Positions 9,377-19,126 of a DNA stretch of 64,000 nucleotides are shown here, piece after piece (the stretch's first letter is position 1; the number at the start of each line of letters is the position of its first letter). The stretch lies in the NCBI GenBank assembly GCA_963575745.1, contig CAUYUJ010021133.1, positions 70,001 through 134,000 on the forward strand. Direction: 5' to 3'. The position numbers were made by a program, and so were the translations under genes. The notes beneath the pieces were generated by a model. That model ran no database searches. It saw only the letters and a program-made list of their open reading frames with translations, and was not told the DNA's origin. Origin of the DNA: Prorocentrum cordatum. Its lineage: Eukaryota; Sar; Dinophyceae; Prorocentrales; Prorocentraceae.

Positions 9377-9808
9377 TTGAAGTCGGGCGTGCCGCTCTAC
9401 ATCAAGCAGTGGCGAAGCGTCCTGGCTCGCCGATAGCCCTGCCAAACAGTGTTCTAAGAACCTTTTGGGGTTTCCACGAACTGTTCTTAGAACATGTATG
9501 GTTGAGATTGTCTTGTGTTAACACATCGGGTCTATGTTCTAAGAACTTTGTTTTTGTTCTTCGAAAATGCTCGATTCTAAGAACACTTCGTGGTAGGACT
9601 ATAGGAATGCCGGGACGGTCGGTCCCTGCTCAACCACAGGAGGAATGTTCAAAAGTAGTGTAAAGATAGTCTGGGGACGATTCTTCGACCATTTGTGATA
9701 TTTGTGGTTGCGCTCCTTGGCTATTTGCTTGTATTTTTCCTCCAGAACCCCTTCTTTGGCATTTTTATTTCTCCCAAACCCGCATGCAGGGGGACATGCC
9801 CGACCCAA
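9377..9808 (+). mobile_element. MITE family A, copy 1, split by a nested MITE
   Basis: Left end TTGAAGTCGGGCGTG and right end AGGGGGACATGCCCGACCCAA are family A inverted repeats. The element is interrupted after CTCTACA by a family B MITE (9402-9633) and resumes with ACAGGAGGAATGTTC. Confidence 0.85.
9402..9633 (+). mobile_element. MITE family B, copy 1 (nested)
   Basis: 232 bp. Left end TCAAGCAGTGGCGAAGCGTCC; right end ATGCCGGGACGGTCGGTCCCTGCTCAA is its inverted repeat (~40 bp, imperfect). Interior has several GTTCTAAGAAC/TTCTTAGAAC palindromes. Inserted in a family A element with ACA on both sides. Confidence 0.9.
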
Positions 9809-9812
9809 GCTC

Positions 9813-10135
9813 TACAGGAGGGATGCGGGGGTGCTTCGGCTGAGGACGGCGCTCGGGAGGCTGCAGACCCTGGAGGATTCCTCGTCTGATGAGGGCGGCG
9901 GTGATATCCATGGCCAGGCCTCAAGTGGAGTTCCCCTGGCCTCCAGACCCTGGGGGCCTCTTGGGGCTTCCTGGGGGTCTCTTGGAGGGACCCTGGATTC
10001 CTTCTCCAAGGGCTCCTTAGCCAACGCCCCCACCGTGATCGCCTCGCTCCTCGGCCGATAGGGGGCCTGCCGCGCGGCTCCGTTCGAGCTGCGTCGGGCG
10101 GCGGCGCCAAGAGTTGATGTGCAAGCACGCGCCCG
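9813..10135. other. Unique stretch with short CTTGG-type patch
   Basis: 9945-10015 has the GGGGGCCTCTTGGGG satellite motif. The rest is unique, without a gene I can identify. Confidence 0.4.
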
Positions 10136-10212
10136 CTCGTGGGTGCAAACAAAAATGCCCCCACCGAATTCGAAAACAGTAAACAAGATGAACTGGGGAC
10201 GATGTTTCTACG

Positions 10213-10217
<5 letters not shown>

Positions 10218-10246
<29 letters not shown>

Positions 10247-10560
10247 ATGTATATTTCTATGTATGTATGTATCTTTATATCTATCTATATGTCTATATAC
10301 ATACATATATCTCTATATATATATACATATATATATAGATATATCTACATATATATTTATATATGCACATAGATAGTTATAGCTATACACATATATATCT
10401 TTATATCAAATTATCTCTCTATATATATGTTTATATGTATCTATAGATCTATATATATATATTTATCTATATATATATATATATATCTATCTATCTATCT
10501 ATATGTCTATACATATACATACCTATCGATATATCTATTTATCTATATATATATCTATCG

Positions 10561-10598
<38 letters not shown>

Positions 10599-10600
10599 GT
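10218..10600. repeat. TA/TATC microsatellite
   Basis: (TA)n, TATC and TATG tracts, strongly AT-rich in a GC-rich window. Confidence 0.97.
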
Positions 10601-10708
10601 GTGTGTGCGTGCGTGCGTAAGTGCGTGCGTGCGTGCGTGCGCGCGCGTGCGTGCGTGCGTGCGTGCGCGCGCGTGCGTGCGTGCGTGCGTGTGTGTGTGT
10701 GTGTGTGT
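10601..10708. repeat. GTGC/GCGT then GT microsatellite
   Basis: (GTGC)n and (GCGT)n, alternating purine-pyrimidine, ending in (GT)n. Confidence 0.97.
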
Positions 10709-10929
10709 TTTGCATATCTGGGCCATGCTTCAGTTTTCCTCCGAGATCCGCCCGTAGGGGGACCTGCCCGACCCACGCTTCGTTACACGCGGCAGGCAGG
10801 CGGGGCGCCGCAGGGGCGCGCGTGGGCAGCCCCCGGGGCACCCCCCGCAGGGGGCCCGGAGATGCTCGCGCGGCCTCCCAGACTAGGCGGCGAGGGGGGT
10901 CAGGCGATCGCACACATGGATGAAGGGGG

Positions 10930-11038
10930 AGGTCCTCCTCCTCCTCCTCCTTCTTCTCATCCTCCTTCTCATCCCTCTCCCCCTCTTTCTCCTTCTCCTC
11001 CTCCTCCTCCTCCGCCTCCTCCTCCTCCCCTCGTCCCT
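10930..11038. repeat. TCC trinucleotide array (imperfect)
   Basis: TCC with TTC and CCC interruptions. Confidence 0.9.
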
Positions 11039-11041
11039 CGC

Positions 11042-11214
11042 CTAGGCAGTCAAGACTCGTGAAATAAGGAACAGTTTGGGTTTGGAAGGGGCTCGATGTT
11101 CCTCGGCTTCCTCCAGTGCTGTTCCTCTTGCCCTCCTCGGGCACGGAGGCGCTTACAGGGCCAAGAAGGGGCGTCGTTCCTTATTTAGCGTCCCTTCTTT
11201 CAGCAGCCCGACTG
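11042..11214. mobile_element. MITE family I, copy 2 (diverged)
   Basis: GGGCAGTCAAGACTC and TTCCTTATTTAGCGTCCC..CAGCCCGACTGTG form the diverged ends. It abuts a family E element. Confidence 0.55.
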
Positions 11215-11387
11215 TGTGGGGGCGTGGATTAGCGACGCGCCCCGTTTCCAGGGGAACTCGCGAATTTCCGCCGCCGAAGGAGGCGGCACCGGCCGCATTG
11301 TGGGGGAGGGCACCTCCCTCGATCCATGGATTTGGCGACCGAGCGCCAAATCCATGGATCGCTAATCCATGTTTGCGCGCCCCCGAG
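11215..11387. mobile_element. MITE family E, copy 1 (5'-truncated)
   Basis: GGGGCGTGGATTAGCGACG ... TTCCGCCGCCGAAGGAGGCGG ... GATCCATGGATTTGGCGACC ... ATCGCTAATCCATGTTTGCG. In full copies the last word is the inverted repeat of GATCGCAAACATGGATTA at the left end. Copies: 19127, 39280, 39905, 58813, 60656/61054. Confidence 0.8.
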
Positions 11388-11934
11388 AGGGGGGAGCGAG
11401 AGGGAGAAGGCCCTCTCAGAGGGCGGCGGGACTTCTCCGAAGCCTTCCTGCCCTCTGAGAGGCTGCTCCGTCTCTTCGGGGGAGGCTTCGGGAGCTCCCC
11501 AGAGGGCCGGGGGAACTCCGAAGTTTCTGACAGGGCCTTCTCCTCCTTACTTCCCCCCTTCGCGCGCCGCCGACAGACGGCGGGAGTTGCGAAGGGTCGC
11601 AGGCCTAGAGGTTGACACCAACACCAACATCGGCGGTGTGCCTCCATCGAGGGGAAGAGGATCCCGATCTCGGGGATGGTGGTAGTATTCTGGCTTCCAG
11701 GGTGGCCGAAAATTTGCCACCAGCACCGGAATCTAGGATCATCTTCCCCCTGTGGAGGCCCCCCCCTGTGTTGGTGTTGGTGCCCATTTCCAGGCCTCCG
11801 AGAGGGTGCTCCTGGCCCAAGGTGCCCCCAGCGGGCCCCGCGGGACTGCTACAGGGGGCCCCCAGCTGCTCGCTCCATTCTGGAGCTCCGGAGGCCTTCG
11901 GGGCCTCGTGAGGGGTGCTCTGGAGGCCGTGGGG
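11388..11934. other. Unique stretch with a small duplication
   Basis: 11400-11530 is rich in CTCTCAGAGGGC/GCCCTCTGAGAGG inverted words. 11607-11660 (GTTGACACCAACACCAACATC) is echoed in reverse at 11758-11796 (GTGTTGGTGTTGGTGCCC), a ~170-bp imperfect inverted repeat. No gene recognised. Confidence 0.5.
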
Positions 11935-12096
11935 TTAGGTCGGGCATGTCCCCATACAGGCGCATTCTTGACGAAAAAGCAGAAATACCCCCATACATAT
12001 TCCAGACATATTCAAAAATATTCAAAGAAATCGTCCCCAGACAATTTTTTTAGTATTTTTGAATATTCCTCCCGTAGAGGGACAGGCCCAACTTAA
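11935..12096 (+). mobile_element. MITE family A with perfect 8-bp target duplication
   Basis: TTAGGTCGGGCATGTCCCCA ... AGAGGGACAGGCCCAACTTAA. Flanked by CCGTGGGG at 11927-11934 and 12097-12104. Non-autonomous: 162 bp and no coding capacity. Confidence 0.9.
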
Positions 12097-12249
12097 CCGT
12101 GGGGGCCTCCTTGATGATCCTGGGGGGCACCTTGGGCCAGGGGCACCTTCAGCAACTCGCGAAGCTGGGGTCGGGGGATCGCGCCGCATCGCCGCTGCAT
12201 CGGCGATACGGCGCGACGTCGCCGGTGCACTGGCGATGTGGTGCGAGTC

Positions 12250-12407
12250 TTGAGTCGGCGTGTCCCTCTACAGGAGGAGTATTCAAAAACAGTCAAAACA
12301 CAGTCTTGGGACGATTCCTCTACTATTTGTGATCATTTTTGAATTGCTCTTGACTGCTCGTTATTGTTCGTCCGGAATCGGCCTGTAGGGGGACACGCCC
12401 GGCCTAT
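12250..12407 (+). mobile_element. MITE family A
   Basis: TTGAGTCGGCGTGTCCCTCT ... CTGTAGGGGGACACGCCCGG. Flanks TGCGAGTC and CGCGAGTC are a 7-of-8 target duplication. Confidence 0.88.
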
Positions 12408-12780
12408 CGCGAGTCCGACGTTCTCCACGCCCACGTCGCCGATGCATCTCCGGTACATCGGCGAGGGGGTGCAGTTCAGTGGCACCGTAACGGGTACTCA
12501 CAAACGGGTACTTTGGAGGTTTGCCGAAAGTTGCCACTTTAGGGCCTCTCTCTGGCAATGCAGCGTTGCCCGCATCGGAAAGGGCTGGGTTCGCTGGGTC
12601 ACTGGCCAGAGTACCCGTTATTGGAGTCCCCGTTTGTGGGGCGCTGGTGCCGTGCTTTGGCCGCACGTGCTCGGAGCCTCCTCTGGGAGAGGGCGGCGGC
12701 GCGAGGGTGCGCAGAGCTGAGCGGTGCAGCGCGCGGGGCACAGTGCGCGAAGGCAGGTGGCTCGCGGCACGGTGCGGAGG
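12408..12780. other. Unique GC-rich stretch
   Basis: No repeat family recognised apart from the GTCGCCGATGCATC motif near 12446. 12660-12780 is strongly GC-rich and could contain an exon, but no domain is visible. Confidence 0.4.
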
Positions 12781-12782
12781 GG

Positions 12783-12841
12783 TCCTCCTCCTCCTCCTCT
12801 TCCTCCTCCTCCTCCTCCTCCTGCTCCTCCTCCTCCTCCTC

Positions 12842-12893
<52 letters not shown>

Positions 12894-12932
12894 GAGTACT
12901 AGTACTACTACTACTAGTACTAGTAGTAGTAG

Positions 12933-12978
<46 letters not shown>

Positions 12979-12981
12979 GCG

Positions 12982-13071
<90 letters not shown>

Positions 13072-13097
13072 GCTGCTACTACTACTACTACTACTCC
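12783..13097. repeat. TCC then CTA trinucleotide array
   Basis: (TCC)n to 12842, then mostly pure (CTA)n with ACTAGT interruptions. Gives poly-Leu, poly-Tyr and poly-Thr frames, which are not genes. Confidence 0.97.
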
Positions 13098-13213
13098 CTC
13101 CCTCCCCCTCCCCTCCCCTCCCCCTGCGCACGCGCTCCGCGCCCCTGCCTGCGCCGCCGACCGCGCCCGGGAGGGAGGCAAAAAGAGCACGAGCACAGAT
13201 CGTCGTCGGTGTC

Positions 13214-13365
13214 CAAGGAAGTGTGGGGAAGTATGGGAAGTGGGGGAGGGGGGGCAGACGACGATGCAGATGATGTGCGGAAGGGATGTGAGAGGTTCCT
13301 GGGATCTGTGTGTATCTCTTTGTGTGTCCCTGGGCCCCTCCAGAGGGGGGATCGAGAACGTTCGC
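13214..13365 (+). mobile_element. MITE family H, diverged copy
   Basis: AAGTATGGGAAGTGGGGGAG ... GTGTGTATCTCTTTGTGTGT ... GGGCCCCTCCAG, the family H right half. The left end is degraded. Confidence 0.65.
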
Positions 13366-13528
13366 CCTCCACCGATTCGTTTCGGGCCCCGTGGCCGTCA
13401 GTAGCCGACCCGGGCTGAGATATTGCCCTGGAAAGACCCCACGGGGACAGATACGGAGTGGGTTTCGTCAAGAATGGGAGGAGGAATCTGCCCGATTTGC
13501 CGATACGTAGAGGATCGCGCCGCGTTCC

Positions 13529-13668
13529 GTGCCACTGTCAGCGTTCAAGGCCGAATGCCGCCAGTGGTCCAGCATCGACCAATATAACCGCTCTGCGCTA
13601 CCGTTAAGCCACGATCGCTCGGAGCCAGGGACCAGCGCAGACTCTCTCGCGACGTGAACCTTCCGTTT
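13529..13668. repeat. Dispersed repeat family Q, copy 1
   Basis: AGCGTTCAAGGCCGAATGCC, GCCAGTGGT and TCGCGACGTGAAC occur in the same order as at 25135-25283. Related to 53597-53735. Confidence 0.6.
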
Positions 13669-13724
13669 CCGTGCCCACCGATTTGGAGACGTATTCGTAC
13701 GGGGCTAGGACGATGATAAATCCG

Positions 13725-13835
13725 CTCCAGAGCCTTCCAGAGCTCTCTCAGAGCGTTCCTGAACGCTCTGAGCATGCCGCAGCGCCCGAGACATTCTCCA
13801 GAGCCGTCGGATCTCGGAGACCTGATTTATCCGTA
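13725..13835. repeat. Dispersed inverted-repeat family M, copy 2
   Basis: CAGAGCGTTCCTGAACGCTCTG is a near-perfect palindrome, followed by GCGCCCGAGACATTCTCC and GATTTATCC as in the 8155 copy. Confidence 0.65.
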
Positions 13836-14096
13836 AGGGCTTCGCCCCCTGCCGCCGGCCCCCTCTCTCGGAGAATGGGCCATGGAAGAGCTAAGTCATG
13901 AGGCTTTGGCGCTGTCGTGCAGCAGTATCGGAACTTCATGCGAGGCCGATTCGCAATCGGCAAAACCAACTGATCACAAGAGGGGTTACCACTCAGGGCG
14001 ATTGGTAAGACGTGTATGGTTTACGAGCTTGGTTACCACACCTTGGGATTAAAGGGCCGAGGGAGTACTCGTAGTTTGGGTTACCACGCCTTGCGA

Positions 14097-14824
14097 TGGA
14101 TGTGCGTGAGGGGTGGCACCGAATTTCAGAAATGTGGCAAGTCCCCCTGTGTTTTTGGACCCTGACCCTGCGGGTCTGCGTGAGGGGTGACACCGAATTT
14201 CAGAAATGTGGCAAATCCCATGTATTTTTGGACCCTGACCCCGCGGATCTGCGTGAGGGGTGGCACCGAATTTCAGAAATGTTGCAAATCCCATGTGTTT
14301 TTGGACCCTGACCCTGCGGATCTGCGTAAGGGGTGGCACCGATTGCAGAAATGTTGCAGTTCCCTTGTGTTTTTGGACCCTGACCCCACGGATCTGCGTG
14401 AGGGGTGGCACCGAATTTCAGAAATGTGGCAAATCCCCTGTGTTTTTGGACCCTGACCCCGCTGATCTGCGTGAGGGGTGGCACCGAATTTCAGAAATGT
14501 GGCAATCCCTTGTGTTTTTGGACCCTGACCCCGCGGATCTGCGTGAAGGGGTGGCACCGAATTTCAGAAATGTGGCACATCCCATGTGTTTTTGGACCCT
14601 GACCCTGCGGGTCTGCGTGAGGGATGACACCGAATTTCAGAAATGTGGCAAATCCCCTGTGTTTTTGGACCCTGACCCTGCGGGTCTGCGTGAGGGGTGG
14701 CAAATCCCCTGTGTTTTTGGACCCTGACCCCGCGGATCTGCGTGAGGGGTGGCACCGAATTTCAGAAATGTGGCAAATCCCATGTGTTTTTGGACCCTGA
14801 CCCCGCGGATCTGCGTGAGGGGTG
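14097..14824. repeat. 73-bp tandem satellite, about 10 copies
   Basis: Unit of 73 bp containing TGCGTGAGGGGTGGCACCGA, TTTCAGAAATGTGGCAAATC and TTTTTGGACCCTGACCCCGC. One copy (around 14690-14710) lacks 21 bp. The period is not a multiple of three, so frames rotate. Confidence 0.97.
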
Positions 14825-15088
14825 TCGATTTCGAGCCCCCCCAGCAATTCAGACAACGCGCCCAGGGGGAGCTAAAAAGTCAGTTTGGGCCTCCCCCCCC
14901 CTCGCGCGGTCAATCAACTAGTTACAGTAACCTGCAATAAGTCAACTAGTTACAGTAAGCAGCAAGAAGCAGAACTGTAACACTGGAAACTACAACCTAC
15001 GACTGGTACAGGAAACTGCGAATCACGGGCCTACAGCCTGGTGGCCCCACAAGGGGGCCGGCGGATCCTCACCGGATTTGATGCGCGT
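14825..15088. other. Spacer between satellite and palindrome
   Basis: Contains a duplicated CAACTAGTTACAGTAA (14914 and 14944) and related ACTGTAAC/TACAGGAAACT words. No gene. Confidence 0.5.
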
Positions 15089-15829
15089 CTTACGATGCTC
15101 CAACCTGCTTTAGCCTGAACCACCAGGAATAATTTCGAGCACCAAGAGCGTGCCGAAATTGGAGGGTTTTCACGTGTCGGGCTTCGGGAGGCGATACTCG
15201 TTCGACACTGTTTCGACTTTTTCCTGGGCTCTCGGAATCATTTCTGGGAGGTGGTCCTCAAGTACGCCAGAAGCAGCGGAATCCTGGTTTTGGCTTCAAG
15301 TGGAGGATAATTCAAAAATAGTCCAAACATAGTCTGGGGACGATTTGTTGACTATGTTTGATCATTCGGGGGTATTTTTGGGATATTTGTTCTTTTTCGC
15401 CCCAAATCCCCCTGGGGGACACGCCCGACTTGACTTCGGCTTCGTCCCGCGCGCCTCGCGAAACCAAGTCGGGCGTGTCCCCCTGCAGGGGGATTTTGGG
15501 CGAAAAAGATAAAATACAACAAAAATACCCCCGAATGATCAAACATAGTCAAAAAATCGCCCCCAGACTATGTTTGGACTTTTTTTGAATTATCCTCCTG
15601 TACAGGGACAGGCCCGACTTGAAGCCCAAACCAGGATTCCGCTGCTTCTGGCGTACTTGAGGACCACCTCCCAGAAATGATCTCGAGCGCCCAGGAAAAG
15701 GTCGAAACAGTGTCGAACGAGTATCGCCTCCCGAGGCCCGACACGTGAAAACCCTTCAGTTTCGGTACGTTCTTGATGCTCGAAACTATTCCTGGTGGTC
15801 CAGGCTAAAGCAGGTCGGAGCATCGTAAG
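15089..15829. repeat. 741-bp near-perfect palindrome
   Basis: The left arm, starting CTTACGATGCTCC at 15089, is the reverse complement of the right arm, ending GGAGCATCGTAAG at 15829, with few mismatches over about 340 bp. The spacer is about 32 bp (15433-15464). Each arm contains a family A MITE facing the centre; the left one lacks ~18 bp of its outer terminal repeat (about 15293), the only clear asymmetry. Confidence 0.95.
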
Positions 15830-15831
15830 CC

Positions 15832-16650
15832 CTGGGGTGTGTGTGAGCTCGATCGTTTTGACACCGAGGCGCCCGAAGCAGATGCCCTCCAGCCGCCGGC
15901 AGCTCCCGACAGCATGGGCGCCCTCGAAGGCGCAAGGTTCTTCGCGCTGCGCGCTTCGCGGCTCGGCTCCGAGTCCTCCTCATCTTCCTCTTCTCCCCTG
16001 GGAGGCGGCGCGAGAGCGCAAAGTGATTCGCACTCCTCGCTTCGCGCAGCGCGAAGCGCGAAGTTGGGAGCATTTGGATAGTTGACGATAGGTGGGGCAT
16101 GCGGGTCGCATCTGTGTGCGGCAGTTCGGTGCACCAGCGGATCGAACTCTTGCCCCCCCGTCAGGGTCATCCCCCCTTGTGGTGGGATCCCGACCGATGC
16201 CTGTCGCCCGGCGTCACGTGTGCACCAGCGATGCATCGGCGTCGGGGCTCAAAGGGACGGGCGTCAATGCAAACGGGTTGTTCGCGCTGTGAAGGAATCG
16301 CGACGGGAGGTGCTTCGCCATTTTCGGCCTTCGGGGGCCCTCACCGGGCCTCGGGACCGTCGAAAAACGATTCAGGATGAAAAAATTGTCCCAGGGGAGG
16401 GATCGAGACCTCTGGTGGCAGACGCTGTGACACAACCACGACGCTGCGGGTCTGGGCTCGAGGACCAAAGGGACGGGCGTCAGTGCAAGCGGGGGTCCGT
16501 CGGAGCGCCCAGTCATGCAGGATACCGCAGGGCCAGGGGTGTATTGGCCCAGGGTTGGGTGCAGCATCCTGCAGGATCTTTCTGGATCCTACAATGCCCG
16601 AGGGTCCCCTGTATGGGTTGACCCAGGTCAGAGTATCCCCGACGGCGATG
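15832..16650. repeat. Dispersed repeat family R, copy 2
   Basis: Homologue of 5034-5575 in the same orientation, with an extra segment (about 15915-16080) holding a GCGCTGCGCGCTTCGCG inverted repeat. Begins exactly at the palindrome border. Confidence 0.8.
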
Positions 16651-16748
16651 TATTTGCGGTTCTCCGAGCCCATCTGCTCGCTCCATTCGGGCTGGTCCTC
16701 AAGGGAAGTACGTATCCACGTCCAGCGCTCCGTGAGGCGCTCGTCAGG

Positions 16749-16828
16749 AGGGAGAGAGAGAGAGAGAGAGACACAGACACACAGACACACAGACACACTC
16801 ACTCACACACACACACAGACACAGACAC
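16749..16828. repeat. GA then CA microsatellite
   Basis: (GA)n followed by (ACACAG)n and (CA)n. Confidence 0.95.
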
Positions 16829-17223
16829 GTCGATATCCAGGAAAGGAGGAGAGAACACTGGGGACGCAGGGGAGCACGAACATCCACAACCACAGGGTGT
16901 GGACAGACGGGACATCCTGGGCTCTGTCTCTATTCGCTGGTTCCTCCCGCGGCAACTGCGACTCCGGGGGCCCGACCCCAGATCGGCGGACGTGCCCGTC
17001 TCACAAAACCCCCGGCGCGGGGCGGTGGCGGCGCGCACGAGGGCGCGGGGGGAGGCCGTCGCCCGACGGCGGCCTTCGACGGCCAGGCAGCGTTTCCTGG
17101 GGGCGCCGGCCGCCGCGGCCCGACGCGGCTCGGGACACGAAGACGGGCCGCGGCTGGCTCCAGGCTGGGGTGGGGTGGCGTCTGATGGGCCGATTTTGAA
17201 ACAGCCGCTGCTGCACCGTATGT
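16829..17223. other. GC-rich unique stretch, possible exon
   Basis: 16990-17170 is very GC-rich with GC-ending codons in more than one frame. No domain recognised, and no splice sites that join it to the CAP exons in frame. Confidence 0.3.
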
Positions 17224-17460
17224 CGTAGAGGGAGGGGGAGGAGGAGGAGGAGGAGGAGGAGGAGGAGGAGGAGGAGGAGGAGGAGGAGGAGGAGGAGGAG
17301 GAGGAGGAGGGGGAGGGGGAGGGAGGAGGAGGAGGAGGAGGAGGAGGAGGGGAGGAGGAGGAGGAGGGAGGAGGAGGAGGAGGAGGAGGAGGAGGAGGAG
17401 GAGGAGCAGGAGGAGGATCAGCAGCAGCAGCAGCAGGAGGAGCAGGAGGAGGATCGGCCC
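17224..17460. repeat. GGA/GCA trinucleotide array
   Basis: Long (GGA)n, ending in (AGC)n and mixed GGA. Confidence 0.97.
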
Positions 17461-17526
17461 AGATAGAAGAGCGCGCCGAGTTCGGGTGACGGACGTGGCG
17501 GAGCAATGGGAAACGGAGAGATGGGG

Positions 17527-17585
17527 AGCAGGAGGAGGAGGAGGAGGAGGAGGAGGAGGAGGGGCAGGCGGAGGAGGAGGAGGAG
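17527..17585. repeat. GGA array
   Basis: Pure (GGA)n with one GGCGGA interruption. Confidence 0.95.
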
Positions 17586-18062
17586 AACCTCCCCATCCTC
17601 CCTGCTCCCCCGTCCTTCCCATGGTGGTCGTGGTGGACAATGGGCCCCTCAGCGTCCGGTGACCTCTTCCGGAGCGGCTGCGGGTCGCGGTCAGGACGCC
17701 GAGGGGGTGGCCCCCTCGCACAGAAGCAGGGCGCCCCGCACAGGCACGGAGGGGGACGCGGTGCCGCTCCTCGGGGGGGGGGGGCGCCCGACGGGGACCT
17801 GCGACGCCGCCCCCCTGGCTGCGTCAGGGGCAGGCTCTCCCCCGAAGGCAGGGGGGGGGGCCCTGACCTTCCAGGAGAGCTCAAAAATAGCACGCGACTG
17901 AAGAACCTATCCCAGAGCTATGCTACGTCTTGGTTTTAGGCTGTTTCGTCTCGTTTGTTAGGTTTTTAGGTATCCAGTGCTAAAACAAAAACTCTCTGGA
18001 AGGTCAGGGGGGGGCGTCGCCCGGGGGGGGGGGGGAGGGGCGGGCGGCCCCCCCCCCCCGAG
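17586..18062. other. Intronic GC-rich stretch upstream of CAP exon 3
   Basis: Long G and C homopolymers (17770, 17845, 18020, 18050). No gene recognised. Confidence 0.4.
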
Positions 18063-18174
18063 CACCGCCCGCTCCTGCGCGCCGCCGGCCGTGGCCTCGG
18101 GCGCGCTGCCGTACTCCCACGGGGGCCTCGAGGAGCACGTGGCGGCCTTCCGCGGGGTGCACTGCGGCGTCGCG
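18063..18174 (+). CDS. CAP-domain gene, exon 3
   Basis: The frame reads SCAPPAVASGALPYSHGGLE then EHVAAFRGVHCGVA. It matches the central CAP signature Ser-His-x-Gly-[Phe/Leu] and the Ala-Glu-Asn that follows is completed across the intron. The cavity His is present. The acceptor is the AG at 18061-18062. The exon ends at GCG (18174), and the next bases GAGAGC start a GA-type intron. Splicing to 18371 restores Val-Ala-Glu-Asn-Leu. Confidence 0.75.
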
Positions 18175-18370
18175 GAGAGCGGGAGCGGAGAAGAGGGGGG
18201 GATGACTAGGGGGGGGGATTCCATGGCGCGGGCCATGATTTTTCCTCAGATTTCATGGCGCCTTTTCTTATGTTATTGCTTCCCATGCCCCCCCGCTGGG
18301 CCGCGCACATGCCGCCGGTCATGATTTGCACCTTCCCCTCTTGGACACCCCCCTCTTTGCCGCTCCCGAG
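18175..18370 (+). mobile_element. Introner: whole CAP intron 3 is a TIR element (family L)
   Basis: The 196-bp intron is almost exactly one element (18181-18367): left end GGGAGCGGAGAAGAGGGGGG, right end CCCTCTTTGCCGCTCCC as its inverted repeat. Flanking nonamers GCGGAGAGC (18172) and GAGGAGAAC (18368) are a degraded duplication of a site that reads GCGGAGGAC, uninterrupted, in the 8.3-kb paralogue. The acceptor AG is outside the inverted repeat, in the right-hand duplication. A second copy is at 19909 and a truncated one at 46050. Confidence 0.8.
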
Positions 18371-18422
18371 GAGAACCTGTGCCACTGCTGGTCGAAGGAT
18401 GTGGCGGCCTGCGCCGTGGACG
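18371..18422 (+). CDS. CAP-domain gene, exon 4
   Basis: The frame reads ENLCHCWSKDVAACAVD plus a split Gly codon. This is the CAP segment from Glu-Asn-Leu to the Val-x-Gly-Trp turn. It follows the introner and ends at a GC donor (GCTGCGGG at 18423). The single leftover G plus GT from 19676 makes the Gly codon before Trp-Ile-Gly-Ser-Pro. The 8.3-kb paralogue has the same donor. Confidence 0.75.
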
Positions 18423-18454
18423 GCTGCGGGCCGTCGCCAATGATATTCACATGG

Positions 18455-18686
18455 TCAAGCAGTGGCGAATCGTCCCGGCTCGCCTATAGGCCGGCCGAAC
18501 GATGTTGTGAGAACCTGTTGTGGTTTCCACGAAATGCTCTTAGAACATTTCTGGCCGATGCTGTCTTGGTTTAACACGTCGGGTTGATGTTCTAAGACTA
18601 TTGCTTTTGTTATCATAATATTTTTGGGTTCTAAGAGCGCTCCCTGGTAGGCTACAGAAATGCCGGGACGGTCGGCCCCTGCTTAA
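18455..18686 (+). mobile_element. MITE family B, copy 2
   Basis: TCAAGCAGTGGCGAATCGTCC ... ATGCCGGGACGGTCGGCCCCTGCTTAA. Lies 32 bp inside CAP intron 4. Confidence 0.9.
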
Positions 18687-18738
18687 CATAGTCGCCCGCG
18701 CGCGGCCCAGTCATCAGACACGCGCAGAGGGTGTTAGG

Positions 18739-18900
18739 CTCAAGTTGGGACTGTCCCTCTACAGGAGGAATATGCAAACATAGGATAACAAATGTCAGGG
18801 GACGTTTTGTTTGGTATGTGTGAGCATTTGTTGAGCTTGTTTGGCGATCTTTGAAATTATTCCCCCCAAATCCGCCTGCAGGGGGACATGCCCGATCTAA
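18739..18900 (+). mobile_element. MITE family A
   Basis: TCAAGTTGGGACTGTCCCTC ... CTGCAGGGGGACATGCCCGATCTAA. In CAP intron 4. Confidence 0.88.
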
Positions 18901-18902
18901 GG

Positions 18903-19056
18903 GTAGGGGGAGCCGGGCAGGCTTCTAAGAAGTACTTTTGTTTTTCAGAAGGCGCGGGCCTCGTCGGCAGATGTAAGGCCGGCGCCTTCCAAGAGGCAGC
19001 CTCTTTCTAAGCAGCCTTTCCCTCTTCTCCCTGCCCCATCGTTCGCGCCGCCAAGG
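18903..19056. mobile_element. Foldback MITE family C, copy 2
   Basis: GGCAGGCTTCTAAGAAGTAC ... GAAGGCGCGGGCCTCGTCGG ... TTTCTAAGCAGCCTTTCCC ... GCGCCGCCAAG. Directly abuts the family A element. Confidence 0.8.
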
Positions 19057-19126
19057 TTGGCGCAGTCTTGGCATCAGTGCATGCGCAGTCTTGGCGGGGC
19101 CCAGGCGGCGTACGCTCTGGTCAGAC

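Larger units (their letters stand above)
10136..10776 (+). mobile_element. Family A MITE enlarged by internal microsatellites
   Basis: 10178-10216 (AAACAAGATGAACTGGGGAC, GATGTTTCTACGATTT) matches the family A core, and 10711-10776 ends in CCGCCCGTAGGGGGACCTGCCCGACCC, the family A right end. Between them lie about 490 bp of TA, TATC and GTGC repeats. The left terminal repeat is decayed. Confidence 0.65.
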
